Shown: piece by piece, positions 8,861 through 17,553 of the stretch
Numbering within the stretch: the first letter of the stretch is position 1
Layout: each line of letters begins with the position of its first letter
Origin: Paenibacillus guangzhouensis
GTDB taxonomy: Bacteria; Bacillota; Bacilli; Paenibacillales; Paenibacillaceae
Length of the DNA stretch: 64,000 nucleotides
NCBI RefSeq assembly: GCF_009363075.1
Contig: NZ_CP045293.1
Location: 6,173,501-6,237,500, forward strand
Direction of reading: 5' to 3'
The notes under the pieces: generated by a model
What the model was told of the DNA's origin: nothing
Database searches by the model: none
What the model saw: the letters and a program-made list of their open reading frames with translations, nothing else
Made by a program: the position numbers and the translations under genes

Positions 8861-8899
8861 AGGTGCGTTTGGCTGTTTGCGCCAAATGCGCTTTTTTTT
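8861..8899 (+). terminator. Riboswitch expression-platform terminator
   Basis: GGTGCGTTTGGC pairs with GCCAAATGCGC (with G-U pairs) and is followed by eight T. It lies between the B12 box and the nrdI start and has no upstream coding sequence, so it is an attenuator. Confidence 0.85.
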
Positions 8900-8930
8900 G
8901 TGAGTATAAGAGAGAGGACTGAGTTACGAA

Positions 8931-9290
8931 ATGGTCATCGCATATGATTCTAAGACCGGGAATGTAAGAAGATTCGTACATAAATTGAATATGAAAACTG
9001 TGGAGATTGACGAGCAGACACAGATGGATGAGCCATTTGTTCTGATTACGTACACGACAGGGTTCGGTCAAATTCCAGAGAAGGTACAATCTTTCTTGCA
9101 GAAGAACGGATCGTTAATGAAAGGCGTATCGGCGAGCGGGAACCGTAACTGGGGAACGAGCTTTGCGAAGAGCGCGGATACGATTGCGATGATGTATGAT
9201 GTACCAGTCATTTCGAAGTTTGAACTATCGGGCACGACAAATGATGTGCAACGTTTTGTAGAAGGAGTGAACAGCATTGCGGCATATTGA
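8931..9290 (+). CDS. nrdI: NrdI flavodoxin-like protein of class Ib ribonucleotide reductase
   Basis: 119 residues. The N-terminus VIAYDSKTGNVRRFV is the FMN phosphate loop, and TYTTGFGQIP and ASGNRNWG are the other flavin-contact loops; all are typical of NrdI. NrdI supplies the oxidant that assembles the dimanganese-tyrosyl radical cofactor of NrdF. It is the first gene of nrdIEF and overlaps nrdE by 14 bp. The ribosome binding site is weak and rather far from the ATG. Expression is expected to be controlled by the riboswitch and NrdR boxes upstream. Confidence 0.95.
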   Translation: MVIAYDSKTGNVRRFVHKLNMKTVEIDEQTQMDEPFVLITYTTGFGQIPEKVQSFLQKNGSLMKGVSASGNRNWGTSFAKSADTIAMMYDVPVISKFELSGTTNDVQRFVEGVNSIAAY

Positions 9291-11361
9291 GTTAAATAAC
9301 CAATTGATGCTTCGTGACGCGGACGGATTTTTCCGTTTGGATCGCGACCATGAGGCGGTAACAGCATTTATGGAAGAGGTAGCAAGTAAGAGCTTGCGGT
9401 TCGATACGATCCAAGAGCAAGTTAACTATATGATTGAGCACGAATACTACGAGAATGTATATGAGAAATATACGGCTGCCCAGGTCGAGGAAATCTTTGA
9501 ACTAACAAGAGCTTCAGGATTCGAATTCCAGTCCTATATGGCAGCTTCTAAATTTTATCTGGATTACGCCTTGAAGAGTAATGACCACAAGCAATATCTA
9601 GAGCAGTACTCCGATCGCGTATCGATGGTATCTCTTCACTTAGGGGATGGCGATTTCGACAAAGCGAAACGTCTTGCGGTAGCGATGATGGAGCAACGCG
9701 TTCAGCCTGCAACACCAACCTTCCTGAACTCCGGTAAGAAACGCCGTGGGGAGATGGTATCGTGCTTCCTGCTTGAGATGGACGATGCGCTTAACTCCAT
9801 TAACTATGTGCTTGGCACGTGCATGCAGCTATCGAAGATCGGTGGCGGTGTTGCAGTGAACTTATCGAAGCTTCGCGGACGCGGAGAGGCGATTAAAGGC
9901 GTAGAAGGCGCGGCAAAAGGAATCATGCCTGTTCTGAAGCTGATGGAGGATGCATTCTCCTATGCGGACCAAATGGGTCAGCGTAAAGGCTCCGGCGCAG
10001 GATACTATAATATTTTCGGCTGGGACGTTGTGGAGTTCCTCGACTGTAAGAAGATCAACGCGGATGAGAAATTGCGGATTAAGACACTTTCGATCGGTCT
10101 GATCGTACCGGACAAATTCTACCGTTTGGCAGAAGAGAACCAACCATTGCATGTCTTCGCTCCTTATTCGGTCTACAAAGAATACGGCGTACATTTGGAT
10201 GACATGGATTTGGATCAGATGTATGATGAATTGCTTGCGAACGATAAGGTGAAGAAGAAGGTCATCATGAGCGCACGTGATATGCTCGTGAAGATCGGCA
10301 TGATCCAGCTCGAGTCCGGATATCCGTACATCATGAATAAGACCAATGCGAATGAAGCTCATGCCCTCAAAGGTATCGGTTCCGTGAAGATGTCGAACCT
10401 CTGTACGGAGATCTTCCAGCTGCAAGAGACATCCGAAATCGGCAACTATGGCGAGGGAGATGTGATCCGCCGCGATATTAGCTGTAACTTAGCATCGTTA
10501 AATATCGTGAACGTTATGGAACACGGGAAAATCAAAGAATCCGTTCATGAAGGAATTGAAGCATTGACGGCCGTTAGCGACATGACGAGCATTCCGAATG
10601 CGCCAGGGGTACGCAAAGCAAACGACGAGATGCACTCGGTGGGTCTCGGCGCGATGAACCTGAACGGTTACCTTGCGAAGAACAAAATTGCGTATGACAG
10701 CAATGATGCGAAGGAATTCGCTAGCGCGTTCTTCATGATGATGAACTACTACTCGCTCGAGAAAAGTATGGAAATCGCCCGCGATCGCGGCGAGACGTTC
10801 CGTGATTTTGACAAGTCGGAATATGCGAACGGGAATTACTTCACAAGATACGAAGAGACGGATTTCCGTCCATCATCGGAGAAAGTGCTGAAGCTGTTCG
10901 CAGGCATGGAGATTCCATCGCCAGAAGATTGGACAGCACTCAAGGCTAAAGTTCAAGCACATGGCTTGTACCATGCATACCGCTTGGCGATTGCGCCAAC
11001 GCAAAGTATTTCATATATTCAAAATGCAACATCAAGCGTCATGCCGATTGTTGAGCATATCGAGACGCGGACGTACGCGAACTCAACGACTTACTACCCA
11101 ATGCCGTACTTGGCGAAGGATAACTATTTCTACTATAAATCGGCGTATCAAATGGACCAATTCAAGGTCATCGATTTGATCTCTGAAATTCAGCAGCACG
11201 TCGACCAAGGGATTTCAACCGTTCTTCACGTGAACAGCAACGTCACGACCCGTGAGCTGGCAAGATACTATCTCTATGCGGCACGCAAAGGCTTGAAGTC
11301 GCTCTATTACACAAGAACGAATCATTTATCCGTAGAAGAATGTATTAGTTGTTCGGTATAA
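9277..11361 (+). CDS. nrdE: Class Ib ribonucleoside-diphosphate reductase alpha subunit
   Basis: 694 residues, full length for NrdE. Motifs include PTFLNSGKKRRGEMVSCFLL, GGGVAVNLSKLRGRGE, the active-site segment NLCTEIFQ, DISCNLASLNI, PTQSISYIQNATSSVMP and the redox-active C-terminal pair in EECISCSV. It reduces ribonucleoside diphosphates with NrdF. The TTG start at 9277 is supported by GAAGGAGTG eight to ten bases upstream, inside nrdI, so the genes are translationally coupled. Confidence 0.97.
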   Translation: MRHIELNNQLMLRDADGFFRLDRDHEAVTAFMEEVASKSLRFDTIQEQVNYMIEHEYYENVYEKYTAAQVEEIFELTRASGFEFQSYMAASKFYLDYALKSNDHKQYLEQYSDRVSMVSLHLGDGDFDKAKRLAVAMMEQRVQPATPTFLNSGKKRRGEMVSCFLLEMDDALNSINYVLGTCMQLSKIGGGVAVNLSKLRGRGEAIKGVEGAAKGIMPVLKLMEDAFSYADQMGQRKGSGAGYYNIFGWDVVEFLDCKKINADEKLRIKTLSIGLIVPDKFYRLAEENQPLHVFAPYSVYKEYGVHLDDMDLDQMYDELLANDKVKKKVIMSARDMLVKIGMIQLESGYPYIMNKTNANEAHALKGIGSVKMSNLCTEIFQLQETSEIGNYGEGDVIRRDISCNLASLNIVNVMEHGKIKESVHEGIEALTAVSDMTSIPNAPGVRKANDEMHSVGLGAMNLNGYLAKNKIAYDSNDAKEFASAFFMMMNYYSLEKSMEIARDRGETFRDFDKSEYANGNYFTRYEETDFRPSSEKVLKLFAGMEIPSPEDWTALKAKVQAHGLYHAYRLAIAPTQSISYIQNATSSVMPIVEHIETRTYANSTTYYPMPYLAKDNYFYYKSAYQMDQFKVIDLISEIQQHVDQGISTVLHVNSNVTTRELARYYLYAARKGLKSLYYTRTNHLSVEECISCSV

Positions 11362-11400
11362 TAGAGGTTCATAGGTTCATGAACTAGGGGGAAGAAAGAC

Positions 11401-12357
11401 ATGAAAGCAGTCAATTGGAATCGTCCCGATGACGATTTTACAGCAATGTTTTGGAATCAGAATATTATGCAGTTCTGGACGGATGAAGAGATTCCACTCT
11501 CCGATGACAAAATGTCATGGGTGGCCTTGAAGCCGGAAGAACGTGATACGTATATGAAGGTACTCGGCGGGCTTACGCTGCTCGATACGATTCAAGGCGG
11601 CGTAGGGATGCCGAAAATTCTGGAGCACGTGGACGGATTGCAGCGCAAGGCGGTGCTTGCGTTCATGGGGATGATGGAGCAAATCCATGCGAAGTCCTAC
11701 AGCAGCATTTTCACGACGCTGGCGAATAGCGAAGAGATCGATCAGTTGTTCAAATGGGTCGAAGATGAGCCGCATTTGCAGAAGAAAGCGAAGCTGATCT
11801 CCGGCTACTACACATCGATCGTCACGCCTCGTGATCTGTACATGGCGATGGCCGCTTCTGTATTGCTCGAGAGCTACTTGTTCTATAGCGGATTCTTCTA
11901 TCCGCTCTACCTTGCTGGTCAAGGTAAAATGACAAGCAGCGGCGAGATCATCGACTTAATCATCCGTGATGAGAGTATTCACGGGGTCTACGTTGGTGTT
12001 TTAGCGCAAGAAGTATTTGCGAAGCTAACGGCAGAAGAGCAAGAGGCTTGCACGCGCGATCTGTACGAACTATTAGAGCAGCTGCAAGCGAACGAGGAAT
12101 CGTATACCGATACGATTTACACAGCGATTGGACTCGCTGCAGATGTGAAATCGTTCGTGCGCTATAATGCGAACAAAGCCCTCATGAACCTCGGTCTTGA
12201 GCCGAAGTTCGAAGAGGAAGAAGTGAATCCGATCGTACTGAACGGATTGAGCACAAAGACGAAGCAGCATGACTTCTTCTCGAAGAAGGGGAATGGCTAT
12301 GTTCGGACGACGAACGTGGAGCCGCTGCGGGACGAGGATTTCGTATTTGAATTTTAA
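11401..12357 (+). CDS. nrdF: Class Ib ribonucleoside-diphosphate reductase beta subunit
   Basis: 318 residues. It carries the radical-generating metal site: [23 protein letters not shown] (Glu and His ligands, with the radical tyrosine in KSY) and [13 protein letters not shown]. It lies 39 bp after nrdE with a GGGGGAAGAAAGAC ribosome binding site and ends at a strong terminator, which closes the nrdIEF operon. Confidence 0.97.
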   Translation: MKAVNWNRPDDDFTAMFWNQNIMQFWTDEEIPLSDDKMSWVALKPEERDTYMKVLGGLTLLDTIQGGVGMPKILEHVDGLQRKAVLAFMGMMEQIHAKSYSSIFTTLANSEEIDQLFKWVEDEPHLQKKAKLISGYYTSIVTPRDLYMAMAASVLLESYLFYSGFFYPLYLAGQGKMTSSGEIIDLIIRDESIHGVYVGVLAQEVFAKLTAEEQEACTRDLYELLEQLQANEESYTDTIYTAIGLAADVKSFVRYNANKALMNLGLEPKFEEEEVNPIVLNGLSTKTKQHDFFSKKGNGYVRTTNVEPLRDEDFVFEF

Positions 12358-12363
12358 TCGAGA

Positions 12364-12392
12364 GCCATCAGGCGTTGTTCCTGGTGGCTTTT
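12364..12392 (+). terminator. Terminator of the nrdIEF operon
   Basis: GCCATCAGG / CCTGGTGGC around CGTTGTT, followed by seven T. Confidence 0.9.
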
Positions 12393-12470
12393 TTTGCGCG
12401 CTCGCAGTGGGGGCGCTGCAGCATCCTCAGCCAGTCCGAAGGGATATCACTCTCCAGTCGTCTCTTGTCC

Positions 12471-12575
12471 GCCCATTCCTTGGATTGGATGAGGTGGATG
12501 GAATGGGCTCCCAAATGCCGAACGTAAACTCTTGCGAGAGATATCTCCTCCTCCCTTGATGGGATGCTTCATCGC
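12471..12575. repeat. 105-bp direct repeat, copy 1
   Basis: About 105 bp, nearly identical to 12635-12739 (offset 164 bp). It starts CATTCCTTGGATTGGATGAG and ends GGGATGCTTCATCGC. Differences are scattered single bases. It lies between nrdF and a convergent membrane-protein gene, and no credible coding frame is seen. Confidence 0.85.
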
Positions 12576-12590
12576 CAATTGAAGGGGCAC

Positions 12591-12622
12591 AAAAAAGGCC
12601 ACCAGCAAAGACGTCTGGTGGC
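12591..12622 (-). terminator. Terminator for the minus-strand DUF817 gene
   Basis: GCCACCAG / CTGGTGGC hairpin (12598-12622). The A run at 12591-12596 reads as a U tail on the minus strand. It sits between the two 105-bp repeats. Confidence 0.7.
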
Positions 12623-12634
12623 TTCGATGTGGGC

Positions 12635-12739
12635 GGGCATTCCTTGGATTGGATGAGATGGATGGAGTTGGCTCCCAAATGCTGAACGCAAGCTCTTCCG
12701 AGAGATATTCCCTTCTCCCTTGATGGGATGCTTCATCGC
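12635..12739. repeat. 105-bp direct repeat, copy 2
   Basis: Second copy of the repeat at 12471, ending eight bases before the stop of the minus-strand DUF817 gene. On the minus strand it would be transcribed as that gene's 3' untranslated region. Confidence 0.85.
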
Positions 12740-12746
12740 GTAATTT

Positions 12747-13589
12747 TTACTCTACCCAGCGTGAAAGCCTGCTTTTGCCCGCTTTCACATGTTTTAACTG
12801 CGCCACGATAATGACGCTGATGATGACGAGCAGGAACCACGAGCTGATTTTGCCGAAGCCGACCGGCTGCCATACTTCTTGTTGATCCGGATAGGTCCAA
12901 GCGCCCAAAAATGTTGCGATGTTTTCTGCGAGCCATATGAAAAATCCTACGAGCAAGAAGGCAACCGTTAGCGGCATACGGTAAGTCTTTGCGCGAACCG
13001 TGAACCAAATCTGGGTTTTCCAAAACACAATCGGTACGAGCGCCATGAGCCACCAGCGAGCATCAGGGATAAAGTGGTGGCTGAAGAAGTTCAAATAGAT
13101 CGCCGCTCCAAGCGCAGATGCAGGTATCATGCCTGGCCAGCCGGTCATATCCATCTTAAGCTGCCGCCATACTTGGCACATGTAACTCGCCACGCTTGAG
13201 TACATAAAACCACTGTACAGCGGGACGCCGAATATCTTGCTATATCCCTGTTCGGGATATGACCATGACCCCATGTGTACTTTATATAGTTCCAGTACCA
13301 GTCCAATGATGTGAAACACACAAATAACTTTGATCTCGTCAAGCGTCTCTAATCGGCTGCGGTACATGAAGTACTGCACGGCAATCAGCACCAGCAAAAT
13401 AAGATCGTATCTGTAGATAAAAGGGACATCAAACCATTTGGTCGCAGCCAGCGTTACGAATATTGCAACGGGAAAAATGCAGCTCATCGCTTGCTCATAA
13501 CCGAAGTGAAGCCATTGCATTGTGGCTTGAGCAAATGAATATCGCGGTTGTATCTGTTCTTTCATTCCATTTATTTGATTCGATTGCAT
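12747..13589 (-). CDS. DUF817 family integral membrane protein
   Basis: 280 residues with eight or nine hydrophobic segments. Conserved-looking pieces are YEQAMSCIFPVAIF, GSWSYPEQGYSKIFGVPLYSGFMYSSVASY and GAWTYPDQQ, which resemble the DUF817 family (B. subtilis YoaT). Function is unknown. The start at 13589 follows AGGAGAGGCGACC; the frame is open further upstream but without a ribosome binding site there. It is a single-gene unit ending in a minus-strand terminator. Confidence 0.75.
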   Translation of the reverse strand: MQSNQINGMKEQIQPRYSFAQATMQWLHFGYEQAMSCIFPVAIFVTLAATKWFDVPFIYRYDLILLVLIAVQYFMYRSRLETLDEIKVICVFHIIGLVLELYKVHMGSWSYPEQGYSKIFGVPLYSGFMYSSVASYMCQVWRQLKMDMTGWPGMIPASALGAAIYLNFFSHHFIPDARWWLMALVPIVFWKTQIWFTVRAKTYRMPLTVAFLLVGFFIWLAENIATFLGAWTYPDQQEVWQPVGFGKISSWFLLVIISVIIVAQLKHVKAGKSRLSRWVE

Positions 13590-14078
13590 CTGGTCGCCTC
13601 TCCTGTGATCAGACTTTGATATTGACAATATTTTAACCTGTTGTTTATCGTTTATCAATAAATTTATTATGTTTTTCATAAAATATATATCTTTTTAAAT
13701 AGCCAGACAAGAGCCAAGATATTCCTCTGAATGAACCAAGAGGGTTCTTTGCAACCCTGTCTATGTTGGATGTTTGCACGAACTTTTGTGAAAATAGCCG
13801 GTTTGGCCGCACTTTCGTGTACTTTTGCACGAACTTTGGGCATTTTGCGCTTCAGACTCCCGATTTGGTGGTTCTATCGTGCGAAAATGCAATATAGGCG
13901 GCAGAAAACGCCATATCTGGCTTTCTGTCCTACAGAAATACACGATAGGCGCCTGATGCTTCCATCTATATCGCATAACCCAATTCATGGTAGACCGGAG
14001 ATCGAATGGAGGGGACATGCTTCTGCCCATCGTCTAATAAGCTAGAAGAGAGGATAGAGTGTAGGAGGAAGTTTCTCT
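13590..14078. other. 489-bp intergenic region with short degenerate repeats
   Basis: The left 150 bp are AT-rich and hold the promoter side of the minus-strand gene. From about 13765 to 13950 short related words recur (TTTGCACGAACTTT twice, TTTCGTGTACTTTTGCAC, ATCGTGCGAAAATGC). I see no coding frame, terminator or known RNA. An AGGAGG ribosome binding site for the next gene is at about 14062-14067. Confidence 0.5.
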
Positions 14079-14810
14079 ATGCAGCATCTTAAACTGAACG
14101 CATTTCAACTCAAACTTATCGCCATGCTCTTCATGGTGTTCGATCATATACATCAATTTATCCCTGGCATGCCGATGTGGTTGAACTATGTTGGTCGGTT
14201 GGTATCCCCGATTTTTTTCTATTTTGTCGTCGAAGGCTTCTTCCATACAAGAAATCGCATGCGATATGCAAGAAGACTGTTCAGCTGGGCGGTAGTCATG
14301 TTTTGCGGCTCCCAGTGGCTGACTTGGTGTTTTCCTCAGAGCCCCCCGATTCACAACAATATCTTCTTATCGCTTGCGCTTGCGGTGGTGATGATGATGG
14401 GGATGGAATGGGCTAAATGGAATCGTAAGGGGATGTACATTGGTCTACCGTTAGCGGTTGTCGCCATTGCGGTCGCCTTTTTCTATTCCGAAGCCTCGTT
14501 ATATGGCATAGCGATGACGTTCGTCTTCTATTTCTGCCGAGATCGGAAAGGACTACTGGCACTGGTCTACGGGATTGTAAGCTTGGTGCTGACGATTGGT
14601 CTTCGGATGGAGATTAGCTATGAGGCGCTGCTTCTGCACGATGCGCAGTGGATGATGATCTTTGCGATCATCCCGATCTTAATGTATAGCGGGGAACGCG
14701 GACCGAATACGAAGTTTGCAAAATATATGTTTTATACGTTTTATCCGGTCCACATTTGGATTCTATTTATTATAGGATATTTTGCTAAACTTAACGGCGC
14801 ATTAGGTTAG
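14079..14810 (+). CDS. TraX family membrane protein
   Basis: 243 residues, about eight membrane segments. The start KLNAFQLKLIAMLFMVFDHIHQFIP, the segment VGRLVSPIFFYFVVEGFFHTRNRMRYARRLFSWA and the late YMFYTFYPVHIWILFIIGY are the conserved parts of the TraX (acyltransferase-like) family, named after F-pilin acetylation. In Firmicutes it is a common stand-alone chromosomal gene of unknown role. It overlaps the convergent downstream gene by 20 bp. Confidence 0.85.
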   Translation: MQHLKLNAFQLKLIAMLFMVFDHIHQFIPGMPMWLNYVGRLVSPIFFYFVVEGFFHTRNRMRYARRLFSWAVVMFCGSQWLTWCFPQSPPIHNNIFLSLALAVVMMMGMEWAKWNRKGMYIGLPLAVVAIAVAFFYSEASLYGIAMTFVFYFCRDRKGLLALVYGIVSLVLTIGLRMEISYEALLLHDAQWMMIFAIIPILMYSGERGPNTKFAKYMFYTFYPVHIWILFIIGYFAKLNGALG

Positions 14811-15825
14811 CGATATTGTCTTCACAAGCCTGCTGAAAGGCACGAGGTTCATCCACGAATAGATAGATTTGATGCACAGACTGTTTTTTCCCGAAGAGGC
14901 GAAGGATGGTCTGCAGTTGTTTCAGCTCTATTTTCACATTGGGTTCGACGGCTAATGGGGTAAAGGCTGTCTGCTGCTCCGCTTTGGATAGGTTCACCGA
15001 TTGAACCAGGGATACGGATGCAATCTGTTCGATCTCCACGATTGCACGCATCTGAATGCCATATTGCATTCGGAGGATGCCATCCCCGAGCAGGATTGGA
15101 TTCAGACACATGGCGAGATAATCTGCAATGAGCAGCAGGATCATATATATGTTGCCGATCGAGAGCAACCAAGCCGCAGGATGCGACCATTGCATGACAA
15201 GCAGATGGATTGCGACGCCTTCAATAAGCAGGATTTTTGAGATCATCAGTGTCAAAATGAACCAATTCGACTCTTTGTGGTATCGGAACGACGTCTTGCC
15301 CACCTTCTCAAACGGCCGTGATTTCCAGGCCAACAACGTATAATAGAGTATCGAGAGATCATGCAGTAAGAACGAAGTGATCTTCGTATTCGGCAGCGAA
15401 GACTGGATGCTGTTCCGTAAGATATCGATCGGATGCGAATGAGCAGTTCGGCTCTGTCGAACATGCGTGACGATGCGATAGAGGATACGTCCCTCGTATG
15501 CGACCAGCATCACCTCGAGCGGGATCAATACGTACTCCAGGTGACGCGTCATGCCTTGCTCTATATTAGGAAGAATCAGCCGCAAGGCAACATATCCAAG
15601 GATGGAGCAGACCAGAATCGGCGCGAGGGTGTTATTCTGTTTGCGGAAGACGAAGAAGTACAGCAACGCCGGAATAACGAGCATATAATCTAACGTTATC
15701 CCGACGTTCATGAGCGGTGTATTGTCGAGATATAGCTGTGACCTGGCCATCGTCAGATCGAATAAGAGGATGAAGGAGCACAATCCAAGAATAAGCCATA
15801 CATTTCGCGGATACCTTCGAAGCAT
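14791..15825 (-). CDS. Membrane protein of unknown function
   Basis: 344 residues. There are about four hydrophobic segments in the first 130 residues, two or three more around 190-250, and a cytoplasmic C-terminal part with IEIEQIASVSLVQSVNLS and a conserved-looking LFVDEPRAFQQACE end. I do not recognise the family. The C-terminal part could be a PH-like domain by its position (weak inference). GGGAGG eight bases before the ATG supports the start. It is transcribed towards traX. Confidence 0.7.
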   Translation of the reverse strand: MLRRYPRNVWLILGLCSFILLFDLTMARSQLYLDNTPLMNVGITLDYMLVIPALLYFFVFRKQNNTLAPILVCSILGYVALRLILPNIEQGMTRHLEYVLIPLEVMLVAYEGRILYRIVTHVRQSRTAHSHPIDILRNSIQSSLPNTKITSFLLHDLSILYYTLLAWKSRPFEKVGKTSFRYHKESNWFILTLMISKILLIEGVAIHLLVMQWSHPAAWLLSIGNIYMILLLIADYLAMCLNPILLGDGILRMQYGIQMRAIVEIEQIASVSLVQSVNLSKAEQQTAFTPLAVEPNVKIELKQLQTILRLFGKKQSVHQIYLFVDEPRAFQQACEDNIANLMRR

Positions 15826-15939
15826 AGGACGAACCTCCCATTGTTAGAATTTTGATATATCAAATTATAGCATTTTATACCATTTATTTATCTTGTATGT
15901 TGTGTGAACGCGCCCGCTAGGCGGGATGAATCGCCAATA

Positions 15940-15971
15940 ATACCCCAGGGTATCCCTGGGGTATTTTCTTG
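15940..15971 (+). terminator. Terminator-like hairpin with no plus-strand gene before it
   Basis: Perfect 11-bp inverted repeat ATACCCCAGGG / CCCTGGGGTAT (15940-15964), followed by TTTCTTG. It lies between the start of a minus-strand gene and rocD, so it cannot end an annotated gene. It may be an attenuator or the end of a small RNA. Confidence 0.55.
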
Positions 15972-16014
15972 TGCACGCATAAGTAGCCCGCGTGAATATA
16001 TTATAGAAGTACGT

Positions 16015-16296
16015 GTTCAAAAAGTCGGCATTTCAGCACCTGTAAGTTTTCGCAGAATACTTGCATCGTAAGCTGCTGAATGTTGCGAGAACCTGAAGGG
16101 CCTATGCTTCCGTAGTGAGTTTTTCTTCGAAAAACTTTCAAGGAACGGAGTTTAGGCGAAACCTAAATGAGTACCTGAAATGTTTCCAAAGGAAACATAC
16201 TTCGTAAGCGTTAACTTTCGAAGGTGAACGCAAGATTGGATGTCGATTATGCTTCTTGAATAACTTCGTGATCAAATGATGCCTTTTTGAACTACC
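16015..16296 (+). repeat. Hairpin-rich repeat element, copy A
   Basis: About 280 bp. The ends are inverted: GTTCAAAAAGTCGGCATTT on the left, AAATGATGCCTTTTTGAAC on the right. Inside are hairpins GTTTTTCTTCGAAAAAC, TTTAGGCGAAACCTAAA and ATGTTTCCAAAGGAAACAT. Copies B (56244) and C (57595) share the ends and core. It ends 38 bp before rocD, next to its ribosome binding site, and has no coding frame. MITE-like. Confidence 0.85.
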
Positions 16297-16333
16297 TCTA
16301 GAAGTGAGATGTTAGCCCAAGGGAGGAATGTCC

Positions 16334-17533
16334 ATGTCACACTCAGATTTCATCATGGCACAGACGAACCAATTTGGTGCGCATAATTATCATCCGTTGC
16401 CCGTTGTGATTGCACGAGCGGAGGGCGTATGGGTAGAGGATCTGGAAGGGCGGCAGTACATGGACATGCTAAGCGCTTATTCCGCTATGAACCATGGTCA
16501 TCGCCATCCAAAAATCATTCAGGCCTTGAAGGATCAAGCAGATCGCGTTACACTTACGTCCCGCGCATTTTATAGCGAGACCTTGGGAAAGTTTTATGCC
16601 AAGCTTGCCGATTATACGGGAAAAGCCATGCTGCTGCCGATGAACACGGGGGCAGAAGCGGTAGAGACTGCGATTAAAGCGGCACGCCGATGGGCCTATA
16701 GGCACAAACAGATCCCGGCAGATCAGGCTGAAATCATCGTGTGCAGCGATAACTTCCATGGGCGTACCGTAACGGTAACATCCCTCAGCTCAACGGATTC
16801 CTACCGCGAGGGATTTGGTCCGTTTACACCGGGGTTCCGAGTGATTCCATTCGGTGATCTGGAGGCGCTGGAAACTGCGATCACTCCACATACTGCCGCC
16901 TTCCTGATCGAGCCGATTCAAGGGGAGGCGGGTATTCTTATGCCTCCTGCAGGGTATTTGAAGCAAGCGTACGCATGTTGTCGGCGGCATCGCGTCTTAT
17001 TCATCGCAGATGAGATTCAGACCGGATTCGGCCGTACAGGACGCAAATTCGCGTGTGATTGGGAAGATGTCGTCCCGGATGTCTATATTGTAGGCAAGGC
17101 GCTAGGCGGAGGCGTCATGCCGATCTCGGCCGTTGCAGCGAGTGAGGAGATTCTTGGCGTCTTCGAACCTGGTTCGCATGGCTCTACCTTTGGCGGCAAT
17201 CCACTTGCTTGTGCAGTCGCCATCGCCGCGCTGGACGTCCTCGAGGAAGAGCATCTTGTGGAACGGTCAGAGACGTTAGGAGCGTATTTCATGCAGAAGC
17301 TCTCCACGATCCAGTCGCCGCAAATCCACCAGATCCGAGGTCGAGGCTTATTCATTGGAATGGAATTAATGGTCCCCGCAAGACCTTATTGCGAAGCGCT
17401 CATGCGATTAGGCGTCCTCTGCAAAGAGACGCATGAACGGACCATCCGATTCGCGCCGCCGCTCATCATAACCGAAGAGCAGCTGGACTGGGCTTTTCTA
17501 AGAATTGTGCAGGTGATGGAGACGTTGGCCTAA
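16334..17533 (+). CDS. rocD: Ornithine aminotransferase
   Basis: 399 residues, a class-III PLP aminotransferase. Key segments are [67 protein letters not shown] and the PLP-lysine region [16 protein letters not shown]. It converts ornithine and 2-oxoglutarate to glutamate semialdehyde. The ATG at 16334 has GGGAGG seven bases upstream; the ATG at 16328 would be only one base away from it. An arginase gene follows, so this is an arginine-degradation operon. Repeat element A fills the upstream region, and I see no -12/-24 promoter of the SigL type there. Confidence 0.95.
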   Translation: MSHSDFIMAQTNQFGAHNYHPLPVVIARAEGVWVEDLEGRQYMDMLSAYSAMNHGHRHPKIIQALKDQADRVTLTSRAFYSETLGKFYAKLADYTGKAMLLPMNTGAEAVETAIKAARRWAYRHKQIPADQAEIIVCSDNFHGRTVTVTSLSSTDSYREGFGPFTPGFRVIPFGDLEALETAITPHTAAFLIEPIQGEAGILMPPAGYLKQAYACCRRHRVLFIADEIQTGFGRTGRKFACDWEDVVPDVYIVGKALGGGVMPISAVAASEEILGVFEPGSHGSTFGGNPLACAVAIAALDVLEEEHLVERSETLGAYFMQKLSTIQSPQIHQIRGRGLFIGMELMVPARPYCEALMRLGVLCKETHERTIRFAPPLIITEEQLDWAFLRIVQVMETLA

Positions 17534-17553
17534 TGGCAGAGGAGGTTCCGAGT

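Noticed and set aside
12427-12678. 83-residue minus-strand open frame across the 105-bp repeat
   Set aside because: It runs through the terminator hairpin, has low-complexity composition and is not maintained in the second repeat copy.
16004-16305. TAGAAGT on both sides of repeat copy A as a target-site duplication
   Set aside because: The left copy overlaps sequence also present in copy B (AGTGCGTGTTC), and B and C show no matching flanks, so it may be chance.
15826-16333. SigL -12/-24 promoter for rocDF
   Set aside because: No TGGCAC-N5-TTGCW pattern was found; repeat element A fills most of the region.
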